Part shown: in pieces, positions 1-8,988 of the stretch
Numbering within the stretch: position 1 is the first letter of the stretch
Layout of the letters: each line of letters opens with the position of its first letter
NCBI GenBank assembly: GCA_964468645.1
Contig: CAYXUU010000007.1
Location: 62,001-126,000, forward strand
Source: JAIOZK01 sp964468645
GTDB taxonomy: Bacteria > Bacteroidota > Bacteroidia > Bacteroidales > JAIOZK01
DNA length: 64,000 nt
Direction of reading: 5' to 3'
Made by a program: the position numbers and the translations under genes
Notes under the pieces: generated by a model
Databases searched by the model: none
What the model was told of the DNA's origin: nothing
The model's input: the letters and a program-made list of their open reading frames with translations, nothing else

Positions 1-1058
1 GGCAGTTATGGTGGATAGAAACCGTGAATGGTAAATCAATTATGCAGGGCGGTTCCTCCGGCTCACCGATTTTCAACCAGGATAAAAGAGTTATTGGTGA
101 CCTAACCGGCGGTTATACATCAAACTCCTGCGAATCGCCATCACCAGCTTTTTATGGTAAATTTTACTGGTCATGGGACAAAGCAGGCAGTGGCCCCGCA
201 TTTCGTCTGAAACCCTGGCTTGACCATGCCAATACCGGTGATACCGTTACTGACGGCATCCCCGGCACACCCATACCTCCGGAAGCAGACTTTGAAGCTG
301 ATGTAACAAATATCATGCAAGGAGAACAGGTTCAGTTTACCGATCTTTCGGGAAATAAACCGCAATCGTGGGAATGGTCATTCCCGGGAGGAGAACCAGA
401 AACATCCAATGAAAAAAATCCTGTTGTAATTTATGCTGATACCGGTTACCATGATGTGACATTATATATCGAAAATCCCGATGGCAACGATGAACTGACC
501 ATGGAAAATTATATCTATGTCGGTTCCGTAGCCCCACCGGTTACTGACTTTGAAGCCGATACCACCCAGATCGCCCCTTTCCAGACTGTGAACTTCTTCG
601 ATCTGACAGCTAATGATCCCATTGCATGGCAATGGATATTTGAAGGTGGTACACCAAACACCTCGGATGAGCAAAATCCCGAAAGCATCAAGTATTATTC
701 ATCCGGGTTGTATGATGTTACACTCATCGCTACCAATGGCGGAGGAGATGACACACTGACAAAGGAAAACTATATCAATGTGGTCTGGGTTGGTGTTGAT
801 GAAAACAACCTGCCACAGAATGTGAAATTATATCCCAATCCAACCACAGGACATCTTATCCTTGAGGTTACCAATATAGAATTCGAAAAGCTGAATATTG
901 AAGTATATAATTCAGTTGGGGGCCTGGTTTATGAAGAACAGAAGGATAATGCAGGCAAATACCTGCTTAACCTTAACGATCAGCCTGAAGGGATCTATTT
1001 TGTTACCCTGAGGGTGAATGATATGAAGACGGTACAACGGGTATCGTTGATCAGATAA
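1..1058 (+). CDS. Secreted trypsin-fold protease with two PKD modules, 5'-truncated
   Basis: The reading frame (first full codon at base 3) is open to the window edge, so the N-terminus and most of the protease domain are missing. The visible part starts just before GGSSGSP, the active-site serine block of lysyl-endopeptidase-like S1 proteases. Two PKD modules follow, each with a WEWSFPGG- or WQWIFEGG-type core and a final DVTL strand. The end is a T9SS type A sorting domain (YPNPTTGHLILEV ... VQRVSLIR), so export across the outer membrane by T9SS is predicted. It is a paralogue of the next gene, with the same order of parts but one more PKD module. The GTG at base 24 is internal, not the start. 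Substrate specificity cannot be judged because the histidine and aspartate lie outside the window. Confidence 0.85.
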   Translation, partial: QLWWIETVNGKSIMQGGSSGSPIFNQDKRVIGDLTGGYTSNSCESPSPAFYGKFYWSWDKAGSGPAFRLKPWLDHANTGDTVTDGIPGTPIPPEADFEADVTNIMQGEQVQFTDLSGNKPQSWEWSFPGGEPETSNEKNPVVIYADTGYHDVTLYIENPDGNDELTMENYIYVGSVAPPVTDFEADTTQIAPFQTVNFFDLTANDPIAWQWIFEGGTPNTSDEQNPESIKYYSSGLYDVTLIATNGGGDDTLTKENYINVVWVGVDENNLPQNVKLYPNPTTGHLILEVTNIEFEKLNIEVYNSVGGLVYEEQKDNAGKYLLNLNDQPEGIYFVTLRVNDMKTVQRVSLIR

Positions 1059-1077
1059 AGATCCTTAATTATTCTTA

Positions 1078-1111
1078 AACCTCCTTCTGCGTTGCAGAGG
1101 GAGGTTTTTTT
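1078..1111 (+). terminator. Rho-independent terminator
   Basis: A 13-base-pair stem (AACCTCCTTCTGC with GCAGAGGGAGGTT, one G-T pair) closes a GTT loop and runs into seven T residues. It lies 20 bases after the first protease gene. Confidence 0.85.
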
Positions 1112-1254
1112 ATTTCATGGATTCACTGTTTCATGGCTTCATTGTTCCATTGTTTCATTGTTTTTTCTTTGTGCAACTCCGTTTTCCTCCGTGTTCTCTG
1201 TGGTTATATTTTACAATTCAAGCTTTCAACCTTTCAACAATTCAAGCCTTTTTC
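1112..1254. repeat. Two degenerate octamer arrays between protease paralogues
   Basis: Bases 1112-1167 divide into seven consecutive 8-base units close to GTTTCATT. Bases 1215-1254 divide into five units close to CTTTCAAC or AATTCAAG. Between them lies a stretch resembling phrases such as CTCCGTGTTCTCTGTGG that recur between genes in many Bacteroidota genomes. Upstream in-frame codons of the next gene cross this region but read as low complexity, so I treat it as non-coding. Confidence 0.6.
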
Positions 1255-1285
1255 TTACTTTTATCCCCTAAGTTTTCTTCCCAAT

Positions 1286-3163
1286 ATGAAAAAAACACTA
1301 TTTGTCGTTTTAAGTTTTTTATACACAGCATTTTCCTTTGGCCAGATCAGTCATGGAGGTCTTCCTCCAAGCTTTACTGACAGGTTAGTATCCGATGAGA
1401 TATATGAGTTTATCATTCCCAGGCCGGAACTGTCTTCTCCTGATCATGAAAATGGTGCACAATTAAAACCGGTACAAACAGGTGTCCTTTCTTCTGCTGA
1501 GATAGACCTTTTAAAATCCGGAACATGGCAGGAATTAAAAGGTGGTGGAAGGATTTGCAGGCTTAAAATATCGAGTGAAGGTGCAGAAGCACTGGGTGTT
1601 TATTACAGCAATTTTCATCTGCCTGAAGGTGGGCAATTATTTCTTTATAATGAAAACAGGACAAAGGTCATCGGGGCATTTACATCGGCGAATAACATTG
1701 AAGGGGGTGCATTTGCTACGGAGCCCTTACCCGGCAATTCATTGATCCTTGAATACTATCAGCCAGCAAATGTAAAAGAATCGGCAGAGGTCATTATTAA
1801 TGAAATCGGGTATCTCTTTAAGTTTAATAATTATGATAACAGGGGATTTGGGGATTCAGGCCCCTGTGAGGTTAACGTGAATTGCCCTGAAGGTATTAAC
1901 TGGAAGGAACAGCGAAACAGTGTGGTACGAATTCTGCTTAAACAAAGTTCTAGCCTTTTCTGGTGTACGGGCAGCCTGATTAACAATACCAACCTCGACA
2001 ACAAACCTTATATCTATACGGCCAATCATTGCGGGAAAACGGCATCTCCTTCCGACTACGAGCAATGGGTATTTTATTTTAATTACCAGTCGCCTGATTG
2101 CGAGGATCCGCAGAATCAGCCTGATGCCCCATCAATAACCGGTGCAAACCTGAAGGCAAAAAGCCTTGATAATGAAATTTATGGTTCCGATTTTAAACTC
2201 TTATTGCTCAACAATGAAGTACCGCAGGATTATCATCCGTTTTTTAATGGTTGGTACCGTGAAGATGTTCCTTCTCCCAGCGGTGTGGGAATTCATCATC
2301 CACAGGGGGATATCAAAAAGATATCGACATACTATAATGAGGTCATCTCTTCCAGGTACCAGGGGAGCCAGTACGATCCCGATGGTAAGTACTGGAAGGT
2401 TTACTGGTCAGAAACAGTTACTAATCATGGTGTTACAGAGGGGGGATCAAGTGGATCTGCACTGGTCAATAATGATGGTTTGATTGTAGGCCAGCTTACC
2501 GGTGGGGCTGCTTCCTGTACCAACCTCAACGGCCCTGATTACTATGGTAAGTTCTCCTTCAGCTGGGAGTCGAACGGGATCTATGATTCACTGCAGTTAA
2601 AGCCATGGCTGGATCCTCAAAATACCGGTGTTAATTATCTTTCGGGTATAGGACCCGATGTCAACGAGGTGGTGGCAATATTTAAAACAGATCATGATAC
2701 AATAGCCATCGGAGAACGTATTAAGTTTGAAGATCTTTCAACAGGTGATCCTACACACTGGGAATGGACCTTCGAAGGAGGAACTCCCTCAACATCCATA
2801 CAGGAGGATCCGGTGGTTACATATAATAGTTATGGCAGTTTCAATGTAAAACTTGTAGTCCGTAATGATGAAAGCACTGATACCCTCATGAAAAATGACA
2901 TTATCCATGTAATGCCAAATATCTACCCCAACCCGGCTACCACAAAGGTGAATATTTATTTCGGACAGGAAAATACAGGCCCCGTTGATATTTATATTTA
3001 TAATTCAATTGGGAGGTTGATTGAAGCCCGGGGATATAACCTGCAATCCTCTGATCTTGAATTAGACATACAGCACTTTCGTAATGATATATATTTTTTC
3101 CAGATAGTTAAAGGAGCTTCTGTGACTGTACAGAAGGTGGTGAAGATGGGGATGAAGAAATAG
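1286..3163 (+). CDS. Secreted lysyl-endopeptidase-like serine protease, PKD, T9SS
   Basis: A 625-residue protein is predicted from the ATG at 1286, which opens a clear signal peptide (MKKTLFVVLSFLYTAFSFGQ). A longer frame from 1133 exists but its extra residues come from octamer repeats. The S1 catalytic triad is visible: H248 in TANHCG, D302 in SDFKLLLL and S389 in GGSSGSA, as in the Achromobacter lysyl endopeptidase family. One PKD module (WEWTFEGG) and a T9SS sorting domain (IYPNPATTKVNIYF) follow. The role is probably extracellular protein digestion. Cleavage after lysine is inferred from family resemblance only. It may be transcribed separately from the upstream paralogue, because a strong terminator lies between them. 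Confidence 0.88.
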   Translation: MKKTLFVVLSFLYTAFSFGQISHGGLPPSFTDRLVSDEIYEFIIPRPELSSPDHENGAQLKPVQTGVLSSAEIDLLKSGTWQELKGGGRICRLKISSEGAEALGVYYSNFHLPEGGQLFLYNENRTKVIGAFTSANNIEGGAFATEPLPGNSLILEYYQPANVKESAEVIINEIGYLFKFNNYDNRGFGDSGPCEVNVNCPEGINWKEQRNSVVRILLKQSSSLFWCTGSLINNTNLDNKPYIYTANHCGKTASPSDYEQWVFYFNYQSPDCEDPQNQPDAPSITGANLKAKSLDNEIYGSDFKLLLLNNEVPQDYHPFFNGWYREDVPSPSGVGIHHPQGDIKKISTYYNEVISSRYQGSQYDPDGKYWKVYWSETVTNHGVTEGGSSGSALVNNDGLIVGQLTGGAASCTNLNGPDYYGKFSFSWESNGIYDSLQLKPWLDPQNTGVNYLSGIGPDVNEVVAIFKTDHDTIAIGERIKFEDLSTGDPTHWEWTFEGGTPSTSIQEDPVVTYNSYGSFNVKLVVRNDESTDTLMKNDIIHVMPNIYPNPATTKVNIYFGQENTGPVDIYIYNSIGRLIEARGYNLQSSDLELDIQHFRNDIYFFQIVKGASVTVQKVVKMGMKK

Positions 3164-3513
3164 GCAGTTCTTCAATCGCGCAGCGATATAACCAATCAAC
3201 TAACTTTTCTTGAATATTGAATATCGATTAGCCTGTCTTCAAGGTCAAATTTGATCATGATAAAATGGATTAGCTCCTGCTCATTTACTATTAATATCTT
3301 TAATAATCGAAATGTTCCTCTCTGAACAAATATAAATTTTATCAAATCAATGATGAGGTTCTTTTAAATCCCTGATCTTCAAATCAGATCTGAAATCGGC
3401 GTTCCCTGCTCTTCGGCGGGACAGGCGTTAATCGGTGTTCGGTGTTCAGAATAAATGTTGGGGATTTGTTTATATCGCTTTGCGATTGACGGACTATATA
3501 CTGCTACCTTCAA
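3164..3513. repeat. Gene-free stretch bounded by two matching hairpins
   Basis: No gene is seen. Bases 3172-3191 and 3470-3489 are inverted copies of each other (18 of 20 positions) and each also folds on itself (ATCGC-GCA-GCGAT and ATCGC-TTT-GCGAT). Between them lie A+T-rich sequence and a repeat-like phrase at about 3395-3450 (AATCGGCGTTC, AATCGGTGTTCGGTGTTC). The stretch separates two convergent transcription units. Confidence 0.5.
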
Positions 3514-4551
3514 CTATTCAAACTCCTCCTTACTAAATTTCACATAACTCTCCCACTTCTCTATAACTGCATGCAAATCTTCCGGTAGTTCCGAATCGAA
3601 TAACATATATTTGCCAGTGGTTGGATGGGTGAAGCCAAGTGACTTCGCATGCAGCGCCTGCCGGGGTATTAACTTAAAACAGTTCCGGATAAATTGTTTG
3701 TATCTGGTGAAGGTGGTTCCTTTCAAAATCTCATGGCCGCCATAGGTTTCATCATTAAACAGCGGGTGTCTGAAGTACGTCATATGAGCCCTGATCTGGT
3801 GTGTGCGTCCTGTTTCAAGCCTGCATTCCAACAGGGTTACATAACCAAAGCGCTGTAATACTTTATAATGCGTGATGGCCTCTTTACCACGGTCACCACC
3901 CGGGAAAACAATCATTACCCGACGGTCCTTAGGACTTCTTCCAATGTGACCCTCAATGGTTCCTTCATCATGTTCAACATCCCCCCATACAAGGGCAACG
4001 TATTTTCTTTCGATGGTATGATGATAAAACTGGTTGGCCAGTTTGGATTGTGATAATTCATTCTTTGCAGCAATGATCAATCCTGTAGTGTCCTTATCGA
4101 TCCTGTGTACGAGCAATCCTGATTCACCCGCTTTTGATTTATCCATGCCCAGATGAAATACCAGGGCGTTCAACAGTGTGCCTGTATAATTGGCATAGGC
4201 AGGATGCACAACCATACCTGCTTCTTTATTGATCAGAATAACATCATTATCTTCATAGACAATATTGAGGGGTATATCTTCAGGAATAACTTCCAGCTCA
4301 CGCGGAGGCTGTGGTAACAGGATAGAGATCAGGTCATCTGGTTTTACCCTGTAATTGGGTTTCACCTGATGATCATTAACCCTTACATTCCCGGCCCTGA
4401 TGGCATTCTGTAGCTTATTACGGGTGGCATGCTCGATGCGGTTCATCAGGAACTTGTCTATCCGTAGTGGTTCCTGGCCTTTGTCGGCAACAAGCCGATA
4501 ATGCTCGTACAATTCGGTAGGCTCATCAGTATGCACCGGATTGTCGGTCAT
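3514..4551 (-). CDS. rluD: RluA/RluD-family 23S rRNA pseudouridine synthase
   Basis: This 345-residue enzyme isomerises uridine to pseudouridine in RNA; RluD-type members act on large-subunit rRNA. An S4 RNA-binding domain occupies about residues 28-90. The catalytic block follows with HRIDKDTTG at 149-157, where D152 is the expected nucleophile, and later GRTHQIRAHM, the conserved RTHQIR element. Length and order match RluD rather than the short RluA forms. The ATG is 6 bases after the stop of the T9SS gene, so it is probably last in a three-gene leftward operon. The exact uridine targets cannot be read from sequence. Confidence 0.9.
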   Translation of the reverse strand: MTDNPVHTDEPTELYEHYRLVADKGQEPLRIDKFLMNRIEHATRNKLQNAIRAGNVRVNDHQVKPNYRVKPDDLISILLPQPPRELEVIPEDIPLNIVYEDNDVILINKEAGMVVHPAYANYTGTLLNALVFHLGMDKSKAGESGLLVHRIDKDTTGLIIAAKNELSQSKLANQFYHHTIERKYVALVWGDVEHDEGTIEGHIGRSPKDRRVMIVFPGGDRGKEAITHYKVLQRFGYVTLLECRLETGRTHQIRAHMTYFRHPLFNDETYGGHEILKGTTFTRYKQFIRNCFKLIPRQALHAKSLGFTHPTTGKYMLFDSELPEDLHAVIEKWESYVKFSKEEFE

Positions 4552-4557
4552 GGGTAT

Positions 4558-6687
4558 TTAGTGTTTTCTGCTTATAATAAACTTTGAGGTATAAGGCTTG
4601 TCTGATCCCTGAACATCAAGCCTGATGATATACATTCCATTTCTCAGATGGGTAAGATTGAGATGTCTTCTATACATATCCTGATAAACAATCTGACCGA
4701 ACAGGTTATAAATGGAAATTTGTGCAGAAGAAATATCAGTGTCATCAATTTCGATATTCACCAGCCCATCGGTTACAGGATTGGGATATACAGTAAGCTG
4801 AAGGTTCTTTTCAACTTGAGTTTCTGATACACTGGTGATAATCTCCTCACCAAGCACGGGACGCATCATCAGGGCACCATCAAATTGAGACTGGTACCAT
4901 TCACCGGTTACATTATAAAAGGTAAATTCCCTGGCATTGTTATAGCGGTCGAAGCCTACATTAAGGTTGACACTTTCATGCTGTATCCATCCAATATAAA
5001 ATACATTATTCACAGGTACAGCAGAATCGAGTTTATAGGCCTGGATCTTATACAGGCTCTCCGAGAACTTTGGTTTCTCATATTCCTGGATATAGATCAT
5101 TTCTCCCGGTACACCATTATTATCACGCCAGACAGCCAGATCGAAATAGGCATCATTGGCATTCTCCTGTGTCCTATTAAAAAACATCAGAATGGTATGC
5201 AGTGTATCAGGACGATTGAGCTTGAATTTGTAAGCCAGCATGGCTCCTGCAGGATCAAGTCCGTAACCATTTTCAGGTGTACCATCATCGTAAGCATAGT
5301 AATTATAGAAATTCTGATAATAGTTGAGTGTATCGTGTATGGTATCTGTTGATGTAATATCTCCCAGCAGCACATGCTGTATCTTAAAGATACCGTATTC
5401 CTGACTGTAATCAAGAGGGAACAGGAATTTCCAGGGTGGGCAGGCATGTTGCCAGCAGGTATGGCAATTCTGATACCCATCCTCTGTATAAGGGGCCAGG
5501 TTACAACTACCACCGTCATATATCCTTTCAAAAGAGCTGTTCTTATCAGTGAGGGTATATTTGTAGATGGTGTTAAATGTTTTGTTATCCAGGTTTGTTA
5601 TATACAATCTAAATGTATCTTTAATAACATTGGTCGGATTATTTTTATACTGATCATACGGCATCAGTTCATAATCCTTTAACATGGACGGGGAGCGTTC
5701 AACGAAGCCGATATCCCTGTAAAAAGTATCTGCAATTGATCTGCCTATATTCAGATAGATATAATCAACATTCCACTGATCGCAATTACTTTTCCAGCTG
5801 GGATACTCGGCAAGGCTGGCATAATTGTAAAACCTGAAGAAGAAATCATCACGATAGAATTTTGCACTGTCAAGAATAGGGATCATCACCTGCCTGGAAT
5901 ATGTTCCGTGTTTTTTATAAAAACTATCGATATGCATACCGTGGTCACTCCATATCCATGTCCACTCAATATTGGGATAAAAAACAGAATCACACGGAAC
6001 AGTAACCATGTCGTCGTAATACAGCGTATCAAATACGGGCATACCCCAGGTAAAATCACAGGGTGAATAAAGGGTGTCGCCGGGGAAGATTGTATCGTTG
6101 GGGCCAATATACGAACTTACCGGAACCGTTATACTGTCAACACTTACAAACACCGAATCAATACCATATTGCCCAAATTCAAGCACCAGGCTGTCAAAAT
6201 GCTGGGGAGGCTCAGAAGCCCTGCCCTGTGGCTGGTAGTAGAAGCTGAAATATACAGAGTCTTTTTGTTTAATAGCTTCCGGAACCGGGTGGAAAACAGA
6301 ATCGAGCCTGATGGGCTTTGAGGTAAGATGATCGGCTATAAACGGAAAAATACTGGCATTTGAATATACATAACCGTTGGCATCGATCACATCTAAGGTC
6401 GCTGCGCCGAGATTGGCAGAAAACATTGGAAAATCGTCATTCACATAGGCTTCATCGTCTATCCACCTGTTTGTATCAGGATATCCTATATAGGATTTAA
6501 AATCCTCAAAAACAGGCAGGTTCATAGGCATCCAGTGGTATAGTTTACCCGCACGGGAAGATTTGTAAGTTTTCTCATTTGCAGCCTCTTTAAGTACCGG
6601 ATTTTCCGATAGTCCGGTCAGGATCTCCTGAGCCTGAAGGCCGTTGGTCAGATAAAACGTTATAATGATAATCAGGATTTTCTTCAT
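4558..6687 (-). CDS. Secreted T9SS-sorted protein of unknown function
   Basis: The 709-residue protein has a signal peptide (about residues 1-19, ending in LQAQ) and a T9SS type A sorting domain (VYPNPVTDGLVNIEI ... SKFIISRKH). The long middle is rich in aromatic residues, aspartate and serine, with a cysteine cluster around CHTCWQHACPPW, and shows no catalytic motif I recognise. Its ATG overlaps the stop of the PASTA gene by four bases (ATGA), and rluD follows after six bases, so the three are probably co-transcribed. A secreted surface protein translationally coupled to a peptidoglycan-binding membrane protein is plausible as an envelope component, but function is unknown. Confidence 0.8.
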   Translation of the reverse strand: MKKILIIIITFYLTNGLQAQEILTGLSENPVLKEAANEKTYKSSRAGKLYHWMPMNLPVFEDFKSYIGYPDTNRWIDDEAYVNDDFPMFSANLGAATLDVIDANGYVYSNASIFPFIADHLTSKPIRLDSVFHPVPEAIKQKDSVYFSFYYQPQGRASEPPQHFDSLVLEFGQYGIDSVFVSVDSITVPVSSYIGPNDTIFPGDTLYSPCDFTWGMPVFDTLYYDDMVTVPCDSVFYPNIEWTWIWSDHGMHIDSFYKKHGTYSRQVMIPILDSAKFYRDDFFFRFYNYASLAEYPSWKSNCDQWNVDYIYLNIGRSIADTFYRDIGFVERSPSMLKDYELMPYDQYKNNPTNVIKDTFRLYITNLDNKTFNTIYKYTLTDKNSSFERIYDGGSCNLAPYTEDGYQNCHTCWQHACPPWKFLFPLDYSQEYGIFKIQHVLLGDITSTDTIHDTLNYYQNFYNYYAYDDGTPENGYGLDPAGAMLAYKFKLNRPDTLHTILMFFNRTQENANDAYFDLAVWRDNNGVPGEMIYIQEYEKPKFSESLYKIQAYKLDSAVPVNNVFYIGWIQHESVNLNVGFDRYNNAREFTFYNVTGEWYQSQFDGALMMRPVLGEEIITSVSETQVEKNLQLTVYPNPVTDGLVNIEIDDTDISSAQISIYNLFGQIVYQDMYRRHLNLTHLRNGMYIIRLDVQGSDKPYTSKFIISRKH

Positions 6688-7553
6688 TCTACTTCTGTTT
6701 CTTCAATAATTTCACTGTCGGGATCCACCCTTAAATTATCAACCTGTGTGGTATCCGGAAAAAGGGTATTAAGATATTCATCAAAATCGAACAACTCATC
6801 AGATCTGTACCACAGGTCGATAAAGGTACCGTGGCTGAGCATAGTATCAGCATCCCATGAAGGTTCCTGCTTATAAACCCTTGCATGCGTCGTATCACGC
6901 CCATCAAGAAAGTATTCATTTCCAATATTAAACGATGACTGCAGCAACATCCTTCTTGCATCTTTTTGTTTCCTGCCAATGAGCAGTGTTACGGGAACAT
7001 TATTCCTTTTGTAACCATCTCCAATAACAAGTTCTATCTTTGTTCCTTTATCAATCATTGTATCCATTGATATCTGATGTTCCTGGTATCTTTGTTCAAG
7101 AACTGCATTCTCTGCAAAATGTGGGACATAGGTCAATAATTCCACTTTAAGCCCGACCCCCTTGAGTGTAACCAGTGCCTGCCGGAGTGTAAGGTCAACC
7201 AGGTCGGGCATGATAACTTTCTCGGGCATCTTCGCAACAATCGTAATATATACTTTCCTGTGTTTCTTAACATTTGAGTATGGAAGAGGGTCCTGCTGAA
7301 TGATCATCCCTTTTTCTTTAGAAGGATCATAAACCGAATCCATCACGACAAAGGTAAATTGTTTTTCCAGCCCTTCTTCCTGAATATGTTTCAGGGTAGC
7401 GCCATAAAAATCAGGTACGACCAGGGTCTTTCCATGACTGGTATATAACCTCAGTAAGCCAAAAGCCAGCCAGAAAATAATGATTGTAATCAGGATGGCA
7501 AAACCAAGATGTTTATAAAATTTCTTACGTCCTAAAAAATATAAGAACCCCAT
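6684..7553 (-). CDS. Membrane-anchored PASTA-domain protein
   Basis: The 289-residue protein has a short cytoplasmic N-terminus, one membrane helix (about 16-36) and three periplasmic PASTA modules at roughly 44-107, 112-180 and 184-252, each opening with a VPD-, MPDL- or VPVTLLIG-type strand. The C-terminal tail is acidic. PASTA modules bind peptidoglycan or its precursors. No kinase or transpeptidase domain is attached, unlike the classical PASTA proteins PknB and PBP2x. It is the first gene of the leftward operon and is divergent from ddl, which makes the D-Ala-D-Ala end of the peptidoglycan stem peptide. That neighbourhood supports a cell-wall role. Confidence 0.85.
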   Translation of the reverse strand: MGFLYFLGRKKFYKHLGFAILITIIIFWLAFGLLRLYTSHGKTLVVPDFYGATLKHIQEEGLEKQFTFVVMDSVYDPSKEKGMIIQQDPLPYSNVKKHRKVYITIVAKMPEKVIMPDLVDLTLRQALVTLKGVGLKVELLTYVPHFAENAVLEQRYQEHQISMDTMIDKGTKIELVIGDGYKRNNVPVTLLIGRKQKDARRMLLQSSFNIGNEYFLDGRDTTHARVYKQEPSWDADTMLSHGTFIDLWYRSDELFDFDEYLNTLFPDTTQVDNLRVDPDSEIIEETEVE

Positions 7554-7651
7554 TTTTCGTATATTTAACCTTTTTAGGGCTTTGTTTGATGGATCAGTTT
7601 TCGGATTTTCAATATAACTTTAAAAACCCCTCTTTATTGCCCTTTGATGAG

Positions 7652-7659
7652 CAAAGATA
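7652..7659 (-). promoter_or_regulatory. Candidate -7 box for the PASTA operon
   Basis: TATCTTTG on the minus strand fits TAnnTTTG. It would give a leader of about 90 bases before the PASTA gene. No clear -33 element is present. Confidence 0.35.
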
Positions 7660-7713
7660 AAATAAATTAGAGATTACTTTTAAGGTAATAAATCATTAAA
7701 TGACAATCAGTTT

Positions 7714-8685
7714 ATGAAGAGAAATATTGCTATTGTGGCTGGTGGTGATTCTGGTGAATATGAGGTTTCGCTAAAAAGCGCCGGCGTGGTTGCCCGTAAC
7801 CTCGATAAGAATCTTTATATACCATATATTATTATTATAGAAGGTAGCGACTGGTATTATTTATGGGGTGATGATAAAATACAGGTTGACAGGAATAATT
7901 TTACGATGAACCTTGATGGCGAGCAGATCATTTTTGATTGCGTATTTGTGGCCATACATGGTACCCCGGGTGAAGATGGTAAATTACAGGGTTATTTTGA
8001 ATTACTTAAGATACCCTATACCACCTGCGACTGGATTGCATCAGGATTAACTTTCGATAAGGAACTATGTAAGACTGTAGTACGCACACTGGGTATTGAT
8101 GTTCCCGCTGCTGTTTTACTTCGACAAAATGATGTTATTAACGCAGGCGATATCATTGAACAAATAGGCCTGCCGTGTTTTGTAAAGCCCAACAAGGGAG
8201 GATCAAGTGTTGGGATGACTAAAGTTATGGAAGAAGCAGGCCTGCTTGCTGCCATCGACTTTGCTTTCAAGGAGGATGATGAAGTATTGATAGAGCAATT
8301 TATCCAGGGCCGGGAGATTAGCTGTGGCATCTTCAAATCTTCCGGCAGGCTTTACGTGCTTCCCATTACAGAGATTGAAAGTAAAAAGGAATTCTTTGAT
8401 TATGAGGCAAAATATGATGGTATGGCAGATGAGATCACACCGGCCGACATCGAGGAAAACGTTGATTGGGAATGTAAAACGGTTTCTACCCTGCTCTATA
8501 ACAAATTAAATCTTAAAGGTGTGGTCAGGTTTGATTACATCTATAATAATTCAGGGATGTATTTCCTGGAGGTCAACACAGTTCCTGGATTTTCCGAAGC
8601 CAGTATCGTTCCACAGCAGGCTGTTGAAATGGGCTTTTCATTGGAGGAATTTTTCGGGATGATCATTGAAGAGGCCCTGTGTTGA
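7714..8685 (+). CDS. ddl: D-alanine--D-alanine ligase
   Basis: The 323-residue ATP-grasp enzyme joins two D-alanines to make the dipeptide used by MurF in peptidoglycan synthesis. The N-terminal lobe has GGDSGEYEVSLKSA, the Bacteroidota form of the substrate loop. The central lobe carries KPNKGGSSVGMTKV (ATP-binding loop), and the C-terminus has EVNTVPGFSEAS, with the metal-binding E and N and the conserved D-Ala site serine. Length is normal. It is divergent from the PASTA gene, with about 160 A+T-rich bases between them. It stands alone rather than in a mur cluster. Confidence 0.95.
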   Translation: MKRNIAIVAGGDSGEYEVSLKSAGVVARNLDKNLYIPYIIIIEGSDWYYLWGDDKIQVDRNNFTMNLDGEQIIFDCVFVAIHGTPGEDGKLQGYFELLKIPYTTCDWIASGLTFDKELCKTVVRTLGIDVPAAVLLRQNDVINAGDIIEQIGLPCFVKPNKGGSSVGMTKVMEEAGLLAAIDFAFKEDDEVLIEQFIQGREISCGIFKSSGRLYVLPITEIESKKEFFDYEAKYDGMADEITPADIEENVDWECKTVSTLLYNKLNLKGVVRFDYIYNNSGMYFLEVNTVPGFSEASIVPQQAVEMGFSLEEFFGMIIEEALC

Positions 8686-8770
8686 GTCGTTATGTTTAAA
8701 GCACCAAATAGATTGTAAAATCACTTACAGAATGTCCAATATCCAATCGGGGATTGGAAATTTAGAATTA

Positions 8771-8923
8771 CTATTGTCCGGTTAATACATTAACATCACA
8801 GAGATTCTTTGGCTCAGATGACAGGTAATTATATAGAGGGGCTGTATCACAACCTTCATGAAACCCTGAAATGTCTGTCATTCAGCGTAGCCGAAGAATT
8901 TAAGAACTTTATCCGGACAATAA
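8771..8923. repeat. Nested inverted repeat (fold-back element)
   Basis: Outer arms 8771-8781 (CTATTGTCCGG) and 8913-8923 (CCGGACAATAA) are inverted copies. Inner arms 8802-8824 and 8875-8901 are also inverted: GATTCTTTGGCTC..GATGACAG against CTGTCATTCAGCGTAGCCGAAGAATT. The whole could fold into one long imperfect hairpin. The inner phrase resembles the widespread GATTCTTCGGCT...AATGACAG intergenic repeat. The gap 8686-8988 holds nothing else I can identify. Confidence 0.6.
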
Positions 8924-8988
8924 TGATTTAGAATCATAAAGTTTAACCGAAGACTTACTTACCTTACTCAACCTTCTTACTCACCCAA

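Noticed and set aside
1117..1285. Coding sequence upstream of the second protease start
   Set aside because: The residues come from octamer repeats and are low complexity; the signal peptide begins at 1286.
4885..5352. 155-codon open frame opposite the T9SS gene
   Set aside because: It lies wholly antisense to a well-supported gene and its composition is that of a shadow frame.
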